Assembly: GCF_014705605.1 (NCBI RefSeq)
Contig: NZ_JACXIZ010000022.1
Span: 58,817 to 122,816, forward strand
Direction: 5' to 3'
From: Paenibacillus sabuli
GTDB lineage: Bacteria > Bacillota > Bacilli > Paenibacillales > Paenibacillaceae
DNA length: 64,000 nucleotides
Numbering within the stretch: the first letter of the stretch is position 1; the number at the start of each line of letters is the position of its first letter. The notes below the pieces were generated by a model. The model did no database searches, was not told the DNA's origin, and saw only the letters and a program-made list of their open reading frames with translations. Positions 8,780 to 17,238 of this stretch are shown in pieces. The position numbers were made by a program, and so were the translations under genes.

Positions 8780-8847
8780 TTATCCACAGCGATGTTCACA
8801 AGTTATACACAAAAATTGTGCATAACTTGTGAATGAACTGTGCGTAA
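8780..8847. other. Cluster of DnaA-box-like sites with an 18-bp inverted repeat
   Basis: Four 9-mers match or nearly match the DnaA box: TTATCCACA (8780-8788, perfect), TTATACACA (8803-8811), TTATGCACA on the minus strand (8825-8817) and TTACGCACA on the minus strand (8847-8839). The middle two lie in an inverted repeat, TTCACAAGTTATACACAA (8795-8812) and its complement with one mismatch (8816-8833), separated by AAA. No dnaA or dnaN gene is nearby, so this is not obviously oriC; a DnaA-binding regulatory cluster is possible. Otherwise 8676-8952 contains no gene. Confidence 0.55.
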
Positions 8848-8952
8848 CTCATGACGAATCATCAAACGTAGCAGGATGCGATTGACCGTTGCGTAGATCG
8901 AGCGCCCCTGATTTCATACGCTAACGGTTGTGAGCGACGCTAATCCGTTCCG

Positions 8953-10614
8953 TTAGCTATATTGCCCCGCCTCGATCGCCTGCTGCTTCTCGTCCAGGAT
9001 CTCCTGGTACCCGGCGTCCAGATAGGTCTGCTTGGCATCCTCGTAGAGCGCGTCGAATTCGCCCTCGGGAGCCAGCGCCAGCTTGACGTACAGCTCCTGG
9101 AACAGCGCGTTCAGATCGGCCTTGTACTCGCCGACCGTCTCCAGTACGACGCTGTACAGCGCATCCGGAGTGCGATACTCCGCCACCTCGTCATAATACT
9201 GCAGCATGACCTCGGCCAGCCCTTCGTAGCCCGGCGGCGCCCAATTGCGCAGGTACGCCTTGCGCGTCACCTCGGCGCTCTCATACTCGGCCATCTCCGT
9301 CACCAGCGCCCAGTAGTCCTTGTTGTTGTTGTTCGACAGCTTCGATTCCCCGGCGTAGTCGGCCTCCTTGACGGCGATGCCGTCCGCATCGAGCGTATAG
9401 TTCTGCCCCTCCACCCCGTTCTGCAGGAAGAACAGATTGTCCGGCTGGCTCATCCACTCGAGGTACATCCAGACGGCGGCGCGCTCCTCCGGCGTGCTCT
9501 CGTAATTGATGCCCATGATCAGGCCGAACGGCCAGTACGCGCGGCCCTGCGGCTCGTAGCCCTCCGGGATGAGCGCGCGCGGCGGCAGGATCGCGAATTC
9601 CGCATCCGGATTGTTCGCCAGCGTCGCGGCGAAGACGTCGGCATTGCTTGTCAGGTACAGGCCGTACGTGCCCGTCTTGCCCGCGACGAATTCGGCCTTG
9701 ATCTTGTTGTCGTCGTTGCGCAGGTAGAATTCCCGGTCGATCCAGCCGTTGTTGTATTGTGTATTCAGGTTGCGCAGGTAGCGCTCGCTGGCCGCCCAGG
9801 TCAGATCGGCGACGCTCAGATCAGAGTAGAGGGCCCGCTCCTGCTCGTCGATCGGCCACTCGCGGAACGGGTAGCTGTACGTGTAATTGTTTTGCAGCAG
9901 GCTGGCGCCGCCTACGCCCAGCCTGGCTTCCTTCCACTTCGCGAGCATGTCGTTGTACGTCTCCAGCGAGGTCAGATCTTCCACCTTCATGCCGACCTGC
10001 TCCACCCAGTCCTTGCGGATCAGCGTCGTGAAGTTGTCCGCGGCCGGACGCGCCGCGAAGAAGAAGACACGCTCGCCGTTCACGCTGCCGTACTGCTCGA
10101 TCGTCGCGCGCATATTAGCCCAGTAGGTCGGCGCGTAATGCTCGATCTCGCCGTAGTCCAGCTCCTGCATGACGTCCTCGCCGTAATAGGCGAGCGCCTG
10201 CGGCATGTCGTAGTGGAAGATGATGTCCGGCGCTCTGCGCGAGGCGAGCAGTTGCTCATAGTCGGTGACCTCGCTGCTGCGGGTGATCGGCGTGAATTTG
10301 ACCTCGATGTTGTTCGGATCGCCGAACTCCTGTTGCATCCAGCGCGTATAGTAGTTGTCGGTCACGTTCCAGCCCTCGAAGGCGCGCTCGTAGACCGGGA
10401 TCTCCAGCGTCACCCGCTCCGGGAAGCCGCCCGAATAATCGGCGTACTCGCCGTCTGCATCGGCGTTGCCCCCATTGTCGCTCGCGCCCTCCCCTGCCGG
10501 CGGCGTGTTATTGCCGTTACTGTCCGTGCCGTTGTTGCCATCGGTACAGGCCGCCAGGACACTCAGGACGAGGACCAGGGCCATCGTCAGCATTGCGATT
10601 CTAATTTTTCGCAT
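8953..10614 (-). CDS. Extracellular sugar-binding lipoprotein (LplA-like)
   Basis: A 553-residue binding protein. The signal peptide ends in LSVLAAC with Cys23 as lipid anchor, followed by an N/G/D-rich flexible linker (about 25-55). The rest is a family 1 solute-binding fold of the long Paenibacillus type (PITRSSEVTDYEQLLASRRAPDIIFHYD near the hinge, FIRKDW-type region at TTLIRKDWVEQVGMK). The ATG at 10614 follows GGGGGGAA by five bases; reading further upstream gives only arginine/serine-rich frame noise. It is the last gene of the AraC-permease-permease-lipoprotein group at 8953-15260 and starts 37 bases after the YtcP-type permease. The ligand is presumably an oligosaccharide; no enzyme in the group identifies it. 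Confidence 0.87.
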   Translation of the reverse strand: MRKIRIAMLTMALVLVLSVLAACTDGNNGTDSNGNNTPPAGEGASDNGGNADADGEYADYSGGFPERVTLEIPVYERAFEGWNVTDNYYTRWMQQEFGDPNNIEVKFTPITRSSEVTDYEQLLASRRAPDIIFHYDMPQALAYYGEDVMQELDYGEIEHYAPTYWANMRATIEQYGSVNGERVFFFAARPAADNFTTLIRKDWVEQVGMKVEDLTSLETYNDMLAKWKEARLGVGGASLLQNNYTYSYPFREWPIDEQERALYSDLSVADLTWAASERYLRNLNTQYNNGWIDREFYLRNDDNKIKAEFVAGKTGTYGLYLTSNADVFAATLANNPDAEFAILPPRALIPEGYEPQGRAYWPFGLIMGINYESTPEERAAVWMYLEWMSQPDNLFFLQNGVEGQNYTLDADGIAVKEADYAGESKLSNNNNKDYWALVTEMAEYESAEVTRKAYLRNWAPPGYEGLAEVMLQYYDEVAEYRTPDALYSVVLETVGEYKADLNALFQELYVKLALAPEGEFDALYEDAKQTYLDAGYQEILDEKQQAIEAGQYS

Positions 10615-10651
10615 TTTCGTTCCCCCCATAATTGGCAATGTGGATGATGCG

Positions 10652-11551
10652 TTATTCCTTGATTGCCCCCAGCATGACCCCTTGCACGAAGTACTTCTGG
10701 ATGAACGGGTAGACGCAGAGGATCGGCAGCGTCGCGAATACGACGCACGAGGCCTTGAGCACCTCGGGATTAGTGAGCTGCACCTGGGTCGCTTCCAGTT
10801 GGAAGCTCTCGCTCGCCTGGATGACGAGGTAATACAGCTTGAGCTGGAGCGGCCGCATGTCGACATTCTGCTTGATGTAGAACAGCGCGTCCTGGTACGC
10901 ATTCCAGCGGCCGACCGCGTAGAAGAGCGCCAGCGTGGCCATGATCGGCTTGGAGAGCGGCAGCACGATGCTCCACAGGATGCGGAAGTGCCCCGCTCCG
11001 TCGATCCGCGCCGACTCCTCCAGACTGTCCGGGATCGTGCTGGCCAGCGACGTCTTCATGATCAGCAGGTTGAAGGCGCTGAAGGCCAGCGGCAGCACGA
11101 GCGACCACATCGTATCGAGCATGCCGAGACTGTTCACCAGCATGTAGTCGGGAATGATGCCGCCGTGGAAGTACATCGTGAACAAAAAGATAAACGTCAG
11201 CAGCGCGCGGCCCTTGAGCTGCTTGCGCGAGAGCGGATAGGCCGCGCAGATCGTAAGGACCATGCCGATGACGGTGAAGAGCACGGTGACCACGACCGAG
11301 ACATAGAGCGAGCGCAGAATGCTCTTGTCCGCCAGAATTTTGCCGTACGCCTCAAGCGTGAAGCCCTGGGGCCATAAAATGACCTTGTTCGCGATGACAT
11401 ACGCATCCGCGCTGAGCGACTTGGCCACGACGTGCACAAACGGCAGCAGACAGGCCAGCGAGGTCAGAATGAGCGCGGTGCCAATCAGCACGGCCCAGAT
11501 ATCGGGACGCTTGCGGCTCGCCCCGGCCAGCATTCCTGCAGCGGCTTTCAT
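10652..11551 (-). CDS. Carbohydrate ABC transporter permease, YtcP/AraQ type
   Basis: A 299-residue inner-membrane protein with six predicted membrane segments, the first at about 20-42 (IGTALILTSLACLLPFVHVV). The EAA loop that contacts the ATPase is visible as SLEESARIDGAGHFRILWSIVLPLS. The C-terminus QKYFVQGVMLGAIKE is the hallmark of the YtcP family. ATG 11551 follows GGAGGAGAATCG. It starts 27 bases after the LplB-type permease stop, so the two form a heterodimeric channel. No ATP-binding subunit is encoded nearby; such importers generally use a shared MsmX-like ATPase. Confidence 0.92.
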   Translation of the reverse strand: MKAAAGMLAGASRKRPDIWAVLIGTALILTSLACLLPFVHVVAKSLSADAYVIANKVILWPQGFTLEAYGKILADKSILRSLYVSVVVTVLFTVIGMVLTICAAYPLSRKQLKGRALLTFIFLFTMYFHGGIIPDYMLVNSLGMLDTMWSLVLPLAFSAFNLLIMKTSLASTIPDSLEESARIDGAGHFRILWSIVLPLSKPIMATLALFYAVGRWNAYQDALFYIKQNVDMRPLQLKLYYLVIQASESFQLEATQVQLTNPEVLKASCVVFATLPILCVYPFIQKYFVQGVMLGAIKE

Positions 11552-11578
11552 CGATTCTCCTCCCTCCTCTCCCATTGG

Positions 11579-12550
11579 CTACAGAAGCCCGTCCTCGCCG
11601 AGCCGCTTGGCGATCCGGTCCGCGGCCAGTACGAGCGCCAGGCCGATGAGCGCCTGGAACAGGCCGAGCGCGGTGGCGCGGCTGAAGTCGCCGCTTTCGA
11701 TGCCCCAGCGATAGACGAGCACCGGGATCGTCGTTGTGAATTCGGTGGTGGCCTTGTTTTGCAACGCAAAGACGCGCTCGAACGAGCCCTCCATGATCTT
11801 GCCCAGATTCAGAATAAGCAGCGTAACAATCGTCACCCGAATCGAGGGCAGCGTCACATTCCAGGCCTTGCGCCAGCGCCCCGCGCCGTCTACGGTCGCC
11901 GCCTCGTACAGCTCCGGATTGATGCTGCTGATCGAGGCCAGATAGATAATCGTACCCCAGCCCATGCTCTGCCACACCCCGATCGCCAGATAAGAGAACA
12001 GCCAGTTCGTATCCTGCTGCAGGAACGGAATCCGCTCGCCGCCCATCATGACGATCACGTTGTTGACGACGCCGTTGCCCTCGCTGAGCAATTGGTACGC
12101 GATCGCGCCGATGATGATCCAGGACAGGAAGTGCGGCAGATACAGCAGCGTCTGATTGATGCGCTTGAAGCGCACGCTGCGGATCTCGCTGAGCAGCAAG
12201 GCGAGCACGATCGGCATCGTGAAGCTGAAGACCAGATCCAGACTGTTCAGGAGCAGCGTGTTGCGCACCGCGCGGATAAAGTCGTACTTGGCAAAAATTT
12301 CGTGAAACACCTCTAGCCCGACCCACTCGCTGCCCCAGAAGCCGCGGGCAATCTTGTAATCCTTGAAGGCCAGCACGAGCCCCGTCATCGGTCCGTACTT
12401 GAACAGCAGCACAAAAGCCAGCGGAATCGTCAACAAGAAATACAGCTGCCAGTCGCGGCGAAGAAATCCCATCCCCCCGTTCTTCTTTTTTCGCATGAGC
12501 GGCGGCGCCGCCGCCACTTCTAAAGCGCTTCCATTTTTCGCATGTTGCAT
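11579..12550 (-). CDS. Carbohydrate ABC transporter permease, LplB type
   Basis: A 323-residue permease partner of the next gene. After a polar N-terminus with RKKKNGG, six membrane segments are predicted, beginning with LYFLLTIPLAFVLLF. The family signatures GPMTGLVLAFKDYKI and an EAA loop (ELYEAATVDGAGRWRKAWNVTLPSI) are present. ATG 12550 is preceded by GGGGGTGATCCG. First gene of the transporter operon, separated from the AraC regulator upstream by a 445-base gap containing two large inverted-repeat structures. Confidence 0.92.
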   Translation of the reverse strand: MQHAKNGSALEVAAAPPLMRKKKNGGMGFLRRDWQLYFLLTIPLAFVLLFKYGPMTGLVLAFKDYKIARGFWGSEWVGLEVFHEIFAKYDFIRAVRNTLLLNSLDLVFSFTMPIVLALLLSEIRSVRFKRINQTLLYLPHFLSWIIIGAIAYQLLSEGNGVVNNVIVMMGGERIPFLQQDTNWLFSYLAIGVWQSMGWGTIIYLASISSINPELYEAATVDGAGRWRKAWNVTLPSIRVTIVTLLILNLGKIMEGSFERVFALQNKATTEFTTTIPVLVYRWGIESGDFSRATALGLFQALIGLALVLAADRIAKRLGEDGLL

Positions 12551-12670
12551 CGGATCACCCCCTTGCTCAGCTGAGCGCGTCCTTGTGTTGCCTGCCGCTG
12601 TGCTGCGTGGCTTCTTGGCGAGGCTGGCCTTAGGATACCGCTTCCGTTTTGCGTTCGTAAATCCTGACTA

Positions 12671-12724
12671 TTGCTTACGGGCTTCATTTTTGATCGTAAA
12701 ATCAAAAATGAAGCCCGTAAGCAA
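12671..12724. repeat. Perfect 24-bp inverted repeat (hairpin)
   Basis: Bases 12671-12694 are exactly complementary to 12701-12724 around the 6-base loop CGTAAA. The stem is AT-rich at its tip with no adjoining T-run in either direction. It sits 120 bases upstream of the LplB permease start, so it could be a leader-mRNA hairpin, a large regulator-binding palindrome or an mRNA-stabilising element. Part of ATGAAGCCCGTAAGCAAAAA repeats just beyond the right arm (AAAAATGAAGC). Confidence 0.75.
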
Positions 12725-12759
12725 AAATGAAGCTGCCCGGACGAGCAGCCTCATGCGAT

Positions 12760-12998
12760 TAGAAATAGGGTGAAAAAGTGCCAGAGTGGCCGAAATTGCG
12801 TTGGAGAAAAGCAAATGCTTTCGAAGTACGTTCTTGCAGAACGTTTGAGCGCCCGCCATCTTGCTCCCCGATTTCTTCATCTAGAGGGGTCAGAATTCGA
12901 GAAATCGGGGAGGTACAATGTTTCGAAGAAACATCGCTACGGGAGCATACGGAAACGCATTTCGGGCACGGCGGTTCTACTTTTTCACCAAATTTCTA
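12760..12998. repeat. 239-bp foldback with 20-bp terminal inverted repeats
   Basis: Bases 12760-12779 (TAGAAATAGGGTGAAAAAGT) match the complement of 12979-12998 at 18 of 20 positions. Further inside, CCGAAATTGCGTT (12790-12802) faces AACGCATTTCGG (12954-12965), and an 11-bp arm CCCCGATTTCT (12866-12876) pairs perfectly with 12900-12910. The right terminus contains the stop codon of the AraC regulator. No protein of recognisable origin is encoded inside. It resembles a small non-autonomous foldback (MITE-like) element, but no target duplication is clear, so an elaborate terminator/attenuator is also possible. Confidence 0.5.
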
Positions 12999-15260
12999 GG
13001 ACGAGGAGGCCTTGACCGCCTTATAGCCGCTGGGCGGCATGCCCTCGAACTTGCGGAAGAAGCGGTTAAAGCTCTGCACGTTGGCATACCCGACCTCGGC
13101 CGCGATGCGTGCGATCGTCCAATCGGTGTCGAGCAACAGCTGCTTCGCCTGCTCGATGCGCAGCATGTTCGTGTACTCGATCAGGCTTTTGCCGGTCAGC
13201 TCATAAAAAATTTTGCGCATATACGAGTAGCTGATGCCGATCGTCCTGGCCATCTCCTCGTAGACGATCTCCTCGCCGTAATGGGTCTGCAAATAGCGGA
13301 GAATCTTGTCCCCGTAACCGGAGTCGCCGGCGCCGCGCTCGCGCGCCAGATACCGCACCGTCTCGGTGAAAAAGTCGCGCGTATAGCGATGCAGCTCATC
13401 CAGCGTCTCCATCGCGGCCAGGGCCGAATACACGTTGCCTCGACCGGCATACATCCGCGTCGTGTTCACATTATGCTCGCGCAGATGGCGGATCGTCGCC
13501 CCGAGCAATTGATTGTAGATAAAAAGAATGTTGTCGCAGGAAATGCCTTCCGCCGCCATAATCTCCTCCTGCAGGCCTTCGAGTTCCAGGAGGAGGCGCG
13601 GCAGATCGCCCGCATCCATATAATTGACGATGCGCCGCTCGCGATGGGCCGGGTAGACATACTTCTCGCCGCTCGCCGGCTCCTCCCAGCGAATCAGGCA
13701 GCCGCTGCCGCGGATCATGCGCTGCTTGACCGCTTCCAGCGCCTCGTCGAGCCGCCGAGGCACTCCGGAGGCCGCATCGGTCCATGCGCTCACCCCAATG
13801 GTGACGGAGTGGCCCAGCAGCTCCAGCACGCGCTCGCGCACCCGCCGCATCGCTTCTCCGATCGCTTCGTCTTTGCAATCGGCAGACGCGGCATTGAGCA
13901 GGATGGCGAAGCTGCCCTCGCCCTGGTAGACGCAGCGTACGCGCAGGCACTCCGGCAGCAGCGATTCGCAGGCATCGATGACCAGATAGCGGTGGTAGCT
14001 GCGCGTCTCCGGACTATGCTTGGACACGTAGCGCCGATAGCGGTCGATGGCGGCGACAGCAACGGCATAGCTCCGCTGTGGGAACATCGCCAAGGCCTGC
14101 TCTGTCACCTCGCCGCGCAGCAGATTGTGGACCGCCAGGCGATGCGTATCATGCTCGCGCTCCTTCAGACGCTCCCGCAGCTCCTCCTGCTCCTCCCGCA
14201 TGCGGCCAAAGGCGCTGCCCAGCGCCACCAGCTCATTGCGATTGGCCCCGCCGAGTCCCGCCTTGTCCCGCATGACACGCACCAGGCTGCGGATCGGCCG
14301 AGAGAGCCAGGCGGCCAGCAGCACCGCCAGCACCGTACCGACGAGGATGACGAGCGCGGTGATCAGAATAATGCCGCGCTGCAGCTTGTAGGTTGACGTC
14401 ATCAATTCGTCCACGGAATACACCTGCACGCTCCACCAGTCGAACAGCTTGGAATGCGACCATGTATACAGCAGCCGCTTGCCCGCCTGCGTGTAGAAGG
14501 CGTGCCCCTGCGGTTTGCTGCTGCTCAGAACGTCCTGGATGTGCGGCAGTGCGCGACCATCCGTCAGCAGCAGGCCTTTGTCCCGATGCGAGACGACCCT
14601 GCCGTCCTCATCGATGAGCATATAGCCCTGCTCGCCTCGCTCCGAGGACTGCAGGTAGCTGCCGACCTGACGCTCGCGCAGATTGACGACGATGACGCCG
14701 CGCGTCGTCGTCGACAAGCGGCTCAGCGGGAACAGATACGAGACGACAGGGATCCCTGATTCCAGGCGGCGCGCATGCCATACGCCGCTGATGCCACGGC
14801 GCCCTTCGAGCGCCTCGTCCATCCAGCCGATATCTGCGTAGCGCTCCAGCGTCGTGATGCCCTTGTCGGTAGAGATGACATAGTCCGCGCCCTCGAGATA
14901 GAAGTAAGAGGCGTACACCCCGTCGACGCGATGGTTGAGGTTGAGCAGTTCGCCGAGCACGGAGAGGGCGCTGCTCATGTTGCTGTACTTGGCATTGAGC
15001 TCGGCGAACGTCTCGTACCTGCGAATCTGGTCGAATACTTGGGTCGACGCCAGCCGCACCGCATTTTGCGCCAGATGACTGAGCGCGGTCTCGTTCAGTC
15101 TGCGACTCGCATTCAGTCCCGCCATGGCCGAATCGGCAATCGCGCGCTCGGAATTGCCGAGCATTTGTTCGCCGCTGTACCACGTGAGAATAGCCGTAGG
15201 CACAGCCATAATACCGAAAAGCACCAGCACCAGCTGCAACAGCAGTGGAATGCGTTTCAT
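12996..15260 (-). CDS. Membrane-bound Cache-AraC transcriptional regulator
   Basis: 754 residues. An N-terminal membrane segment (about 7-28) and a second (about 283-306, IILITALVILVGTVLAVLLA) bracket an extracytoplasmic Cache-type sensor (SYFYLEGADYVISTDKG). A HAMP-like linker follows, then a degenerate cyclase-like YesN/AdhR region (about 365-520). The C-terminal AraC DNA-binding domain lies at about 650-750 (EEMARTIGISYSYMRKIFYE and GYANVQSFNRFFRKFEGMPP). AAGGAGGGG precedes ATG 15260. Sensor and activator are in one polypeptide, so external sugar is probably signalled directly to the downstream transporter promoter. The stop codon lies within the right end of the foldback at 12760-12998. 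Confidence 0.9.
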   Translation of the reverse strand: MKRIPLLLQLVLVLFGIMAVPTAILTWYSGEQMLGNSERAIADSAMAGLNASRRLNETALSHLAQNAVRLASTQVFDQIRRYETFAELNAKYSNMSSALSVLGELLNLNHRVDGVYASYFYLEGADYVISTDKGITTLERYADIGWMDEALEGRRGISGVWHARRLESGIPVVSYLFPLSRLSTTTRGVIVVNLRERQVGSYLQSSERGEQGYMLIDEDGRVVSHRDKGLLLTDGRALPHIQDVLSSSKPQGHAFYTQAGKRLLYTWSHSKLFDWWSVQVYSVDELMTSTYKLQRGIILITALVILVGTVLAVLLAAWLSRPIRSLVRVMRDKAGLGGANRNELVALGSAFGRMREEQEELRERLKEREHDTHRLAVHNLLRGEVTEQALAMFPQRSYAVAVAAIDRYRRYVSKHSPETRSYHRYLVIDACESLLPECLRVRCVYQGEGSFAILLNAASADCKDEAIGEAMRRVRERVLELLGHSVTIGVSAWTDAASGVPRRLDEALEAVKQRMIRGSGCLIRWEEPASGEKYVYPAHRERRIVNYMDAGDLPRLLLELEGLQEEIMAAEGISCDNILFIYNQLLGATIRHLREHNVNTTRMYAGRGNVYSALAAMETLDELHRYTRDFFTETVRYLARERGAGDSGYGDKILRYLQTHYGEEIVYEEMARTIGISYSYMRKIFYELTGKSLIEYTNMLRIEQAKQLLLDTDWTIARIAAEVGYANVQSFNRFFRKFEGMPPSGYKAVKASSS

Positions 15261-15308
15261 GGGACCCCTCCTTCTCTTCTCGGGAGCGCATCTTCCATCG
15301 ATTCACAT

Positions 15309-15322
15309 TGTAAGCGCTAATC
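15309..15322. promoter_or_regulatory. Candidate cre (CcpA) site
   Basis: TGTAAGCGCTAATC matches the cre core TGTAAGCG with two mismatches at the 3' end. It lies about 50 bases upstream of the Cache-AraC regulator start. Confidence 0.35.
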
Positions 15323-15455
15323 ATTCGCTTTTTTATTAAGTATACAACAAAATAATAAATCCGAGCGGTTTCCGGAAATTTTTTTCCAAGGATGGAATAC
15401 CTTGAGCCACGATTGCGGACGCTGAGCCTTAAGCCGGTTGGCGCTTTTCCAACAC

Positions 15456-15487
15456 AAAAAGGGCGCTACACGTAACGTAGCGCCCTT
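15456..15487 (-). terminator. Intrinsic terminator of the SLH gene
   Basis: An 11-bp perfect stem (AAGGGCGCTAC at 15459-15469, complement 15477-15487) is followed on the minus strand by TTTTTG. It lies 58 bases beyond the SLH protein stop codon. Nothing else of note is seen in 15261-15544 apart from the cre-like site. Confidence 0.85.
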
Positions 15488-15544
15488 CCTTCATGGCTTG
15501 ACTGGATCAGCGGTCAGCATCCGTCCGACACGGAGACAAACCGT

Positions 15545-17110
15545 CTAATCGACTTGTTCAATTACAATCTTCAAGGTAACCTCGCTGGAATTGTCAGCGT
15601 CGTCGGTCAGCTCACCGGTGATGACCAAGCCGTCCCCGTTCTGATCCCACGCGTCCACCAACGTTACCGAGATGCCTTCCTCGCCCCCATCGATCTCGCC
15701 CAAGTGCTCGATCAGCTCGAGCGAGTTGGCCCCTCGATCCAGCGACTGCGTGAGCAGACCGGAGAAGGCTCCCAGATCGAGGCCTTCGATCGACGTGATC
15801 ACCAGCTCGGCATCCTCGCTGACGCTGATCGTGCCGCTCGCCAGGTAGCCTTCGCTGTAGCTCAGCGTGATCGTGCCGTATACCCCGTCAGTGACCGTGA
15901 CGTCGTGCCCATTAATCGTAGCCGCCGTGATACGCGGCGCCGTCCGGTCGCGCGACGGTCCAGGCGTGTAGACCGGCGTCAGCCGTGTGTTGATCGAAGG
16001 ATCGACGCTGTTCAGCGTGCTGTAGGTCGGCACGCCCTCGATGTCCTCGAGCTCGACGACGATCGGCGCGCTCGGGAGCTTCATCGTGCGGCTCAGCGGC
16101 TGATTCTCGTGCAACTCGACGTTGCCCTCGCTGTCGACCGTGACCGTCGAAGCGTCGAACAGCGTACCCGCCGTCAGATAGGAGCCCCATTCGCGGCTGA
16201 GCGGCACGTTCAGCGACTGGATTTTGAGCAGCGGGCTGTCCGCGCTCACGATCCCCGCCTCGATCGCCTTGTCGACCAGACCGTCCGCATCCTCCAGCAT
16301 CGACGCCGGGTACCCAAGCGCCTGCAGGTAGGCACGCAGCACATCGGCGAAGGTCGGATTGTCGGGCAAGCTGAGCTTGTCCGCGTCCAGTTCGTCATTC
16401 GTCATAGAGGCGAGCGCCTTCAGCACGTCTGCCTTGGACATCGTCTGCTCGCCGCCGAATTGGTTATCCTCGACGCTCATCACGTCCAGTGCCAGCAGCT
16501 TGCCGATGGCCGGCTTGTTCTCTTCGCGCACCGTGTGGATCGTCTCCTGCAGCTCGTCCGTGCTGTATGCGGTGACGACGAGCTGCTCGCGCCCGGCGGG
16601 TCCTGTGAAGTCAGACTGCGAATCGACCAGACCTGCTTGTACGGCGGCGGCCACGTATCCCTGTGCCCAATCCGATACGCCCTGTCCCACCGTCGCGGTA
16701 TCATCCGTCTCGATATCCAGCACCCGGACCATGACAGTCGCCATCTGCTCCTTCGAGACCGATCCGTTCGGATCGAACTTGCCGCCGCCTACGCCGTTGA
16801 ACAGACCAGCTTTCGCAGCCGCCTCAATCTCCTCGTACGCCCAGTGACCGGGCGCGACGTCTTGGAACGTCTGGGAGGCAGGCGTAGTGTCCACATCCAG
16901 ACCGTCCAGCAGTCCGGCAATCCGAGCGAACTGGGCGCGCGTCATGTTCCGGTCCAGCCCGGCCGAACCGTCCACGAACCCAGTGAAGATCCCCTTTGCC
17001 TTCAAAGCGTCGAATTTTTGCTGTGCGGTTAGCTCGTCCGCACTTGCAATTCCGGACAAAAGTCCCATAGCCAGCAAAGCGGATAGACCAAATGATGCAG
17101 TTTTTTTCAT
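15545..17110 (-). CDS. Secreted SLH-domain surface protein
   Basis: 521 residues with a signal peptide (MKKTASFGLSALLAMGLLSG, cleavage near ASA). Up to three S-layer homology repeats occupy about residues 25-200: FDALKAKGIFTGFVDGSAGL, FQDVAPGHWAYEEIEAAAKA and SDWAQGYVAAAVQAGLVDSQ, each followed by an R/K-E/Q motif. SLH repeats bind pyruvylated secondary wall polymers and hold proteins at the cell surface. The C-terminal two thirds (about 200-521) is beta-rich and not assignable to an enzyme. ATG 17110 follows AAGGGAG by eight bases. The SLH units are at the N-terminus, unlike the two other SLH proteins in this window. It has its own terminator and stands alone. Confidence 0.82.
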   Translation of the reverse strand: MKKTASFGLSALLAMGLLSGIASADELTAQQKFDALKAKGIFTGFVDGSAGLDRNMTRAQFARIAGLLDGLDVDTTPASQTFQDVAPGHWAYEEIEAAAKAGLFNGVGGGKFDPNGSVSKEQMATVMVRVLDIETDDTATVGQGVSDWAQGYVAAAVQAGLVDSQSDFTGPAGREQLVVTAYSTDELQETIHTVREENKPAIGKLLALDVMSVEDNQFGGEQTMSKADVLKALASMTNDELDADKLSLPDNPTFADVLRAYLQALGYPASMLEDADGLVDKAIEAGIVSADSPLLKIQSLNVPLSREWGSYLTAGTLFDASTVTVDSEGNVELHENQPLSRTMKLPSAPIVVELEDIEGVPTYSTLNSVDPSINTRLTPVYTPGPSRDRTAPRITAATINGHDVTVTDGVYGTITLSYSEGYLASGTISVSEDAELVITSIEGLDLGAFSGLLTQSLDRGANSLELIEHLGEIDGGEEGISVTLVDAWDQNGDGLVITGELTDDADNSSEVTLKIVIEQVD

Positions 17111-17238
17111 CAACACGGCTCCCTTGGATAGAAATATAGTCGCGATTTGCGAACATTTCACAACATTTTGTGCACATTATGAAAATGTTGGAATCTATTT
17201 CTATCATAGCACGCGCTTGCCCATCCGTCATCATTCTT

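Noticed and set aside
8780..8847. Chromosomal replication origin
   Set aside because: DnaA-box-like sites are present, but there is no dnaA, dnaN, recF or AT-rich unwinding tract of normal size. Kept only as a DnaA-box cluster.
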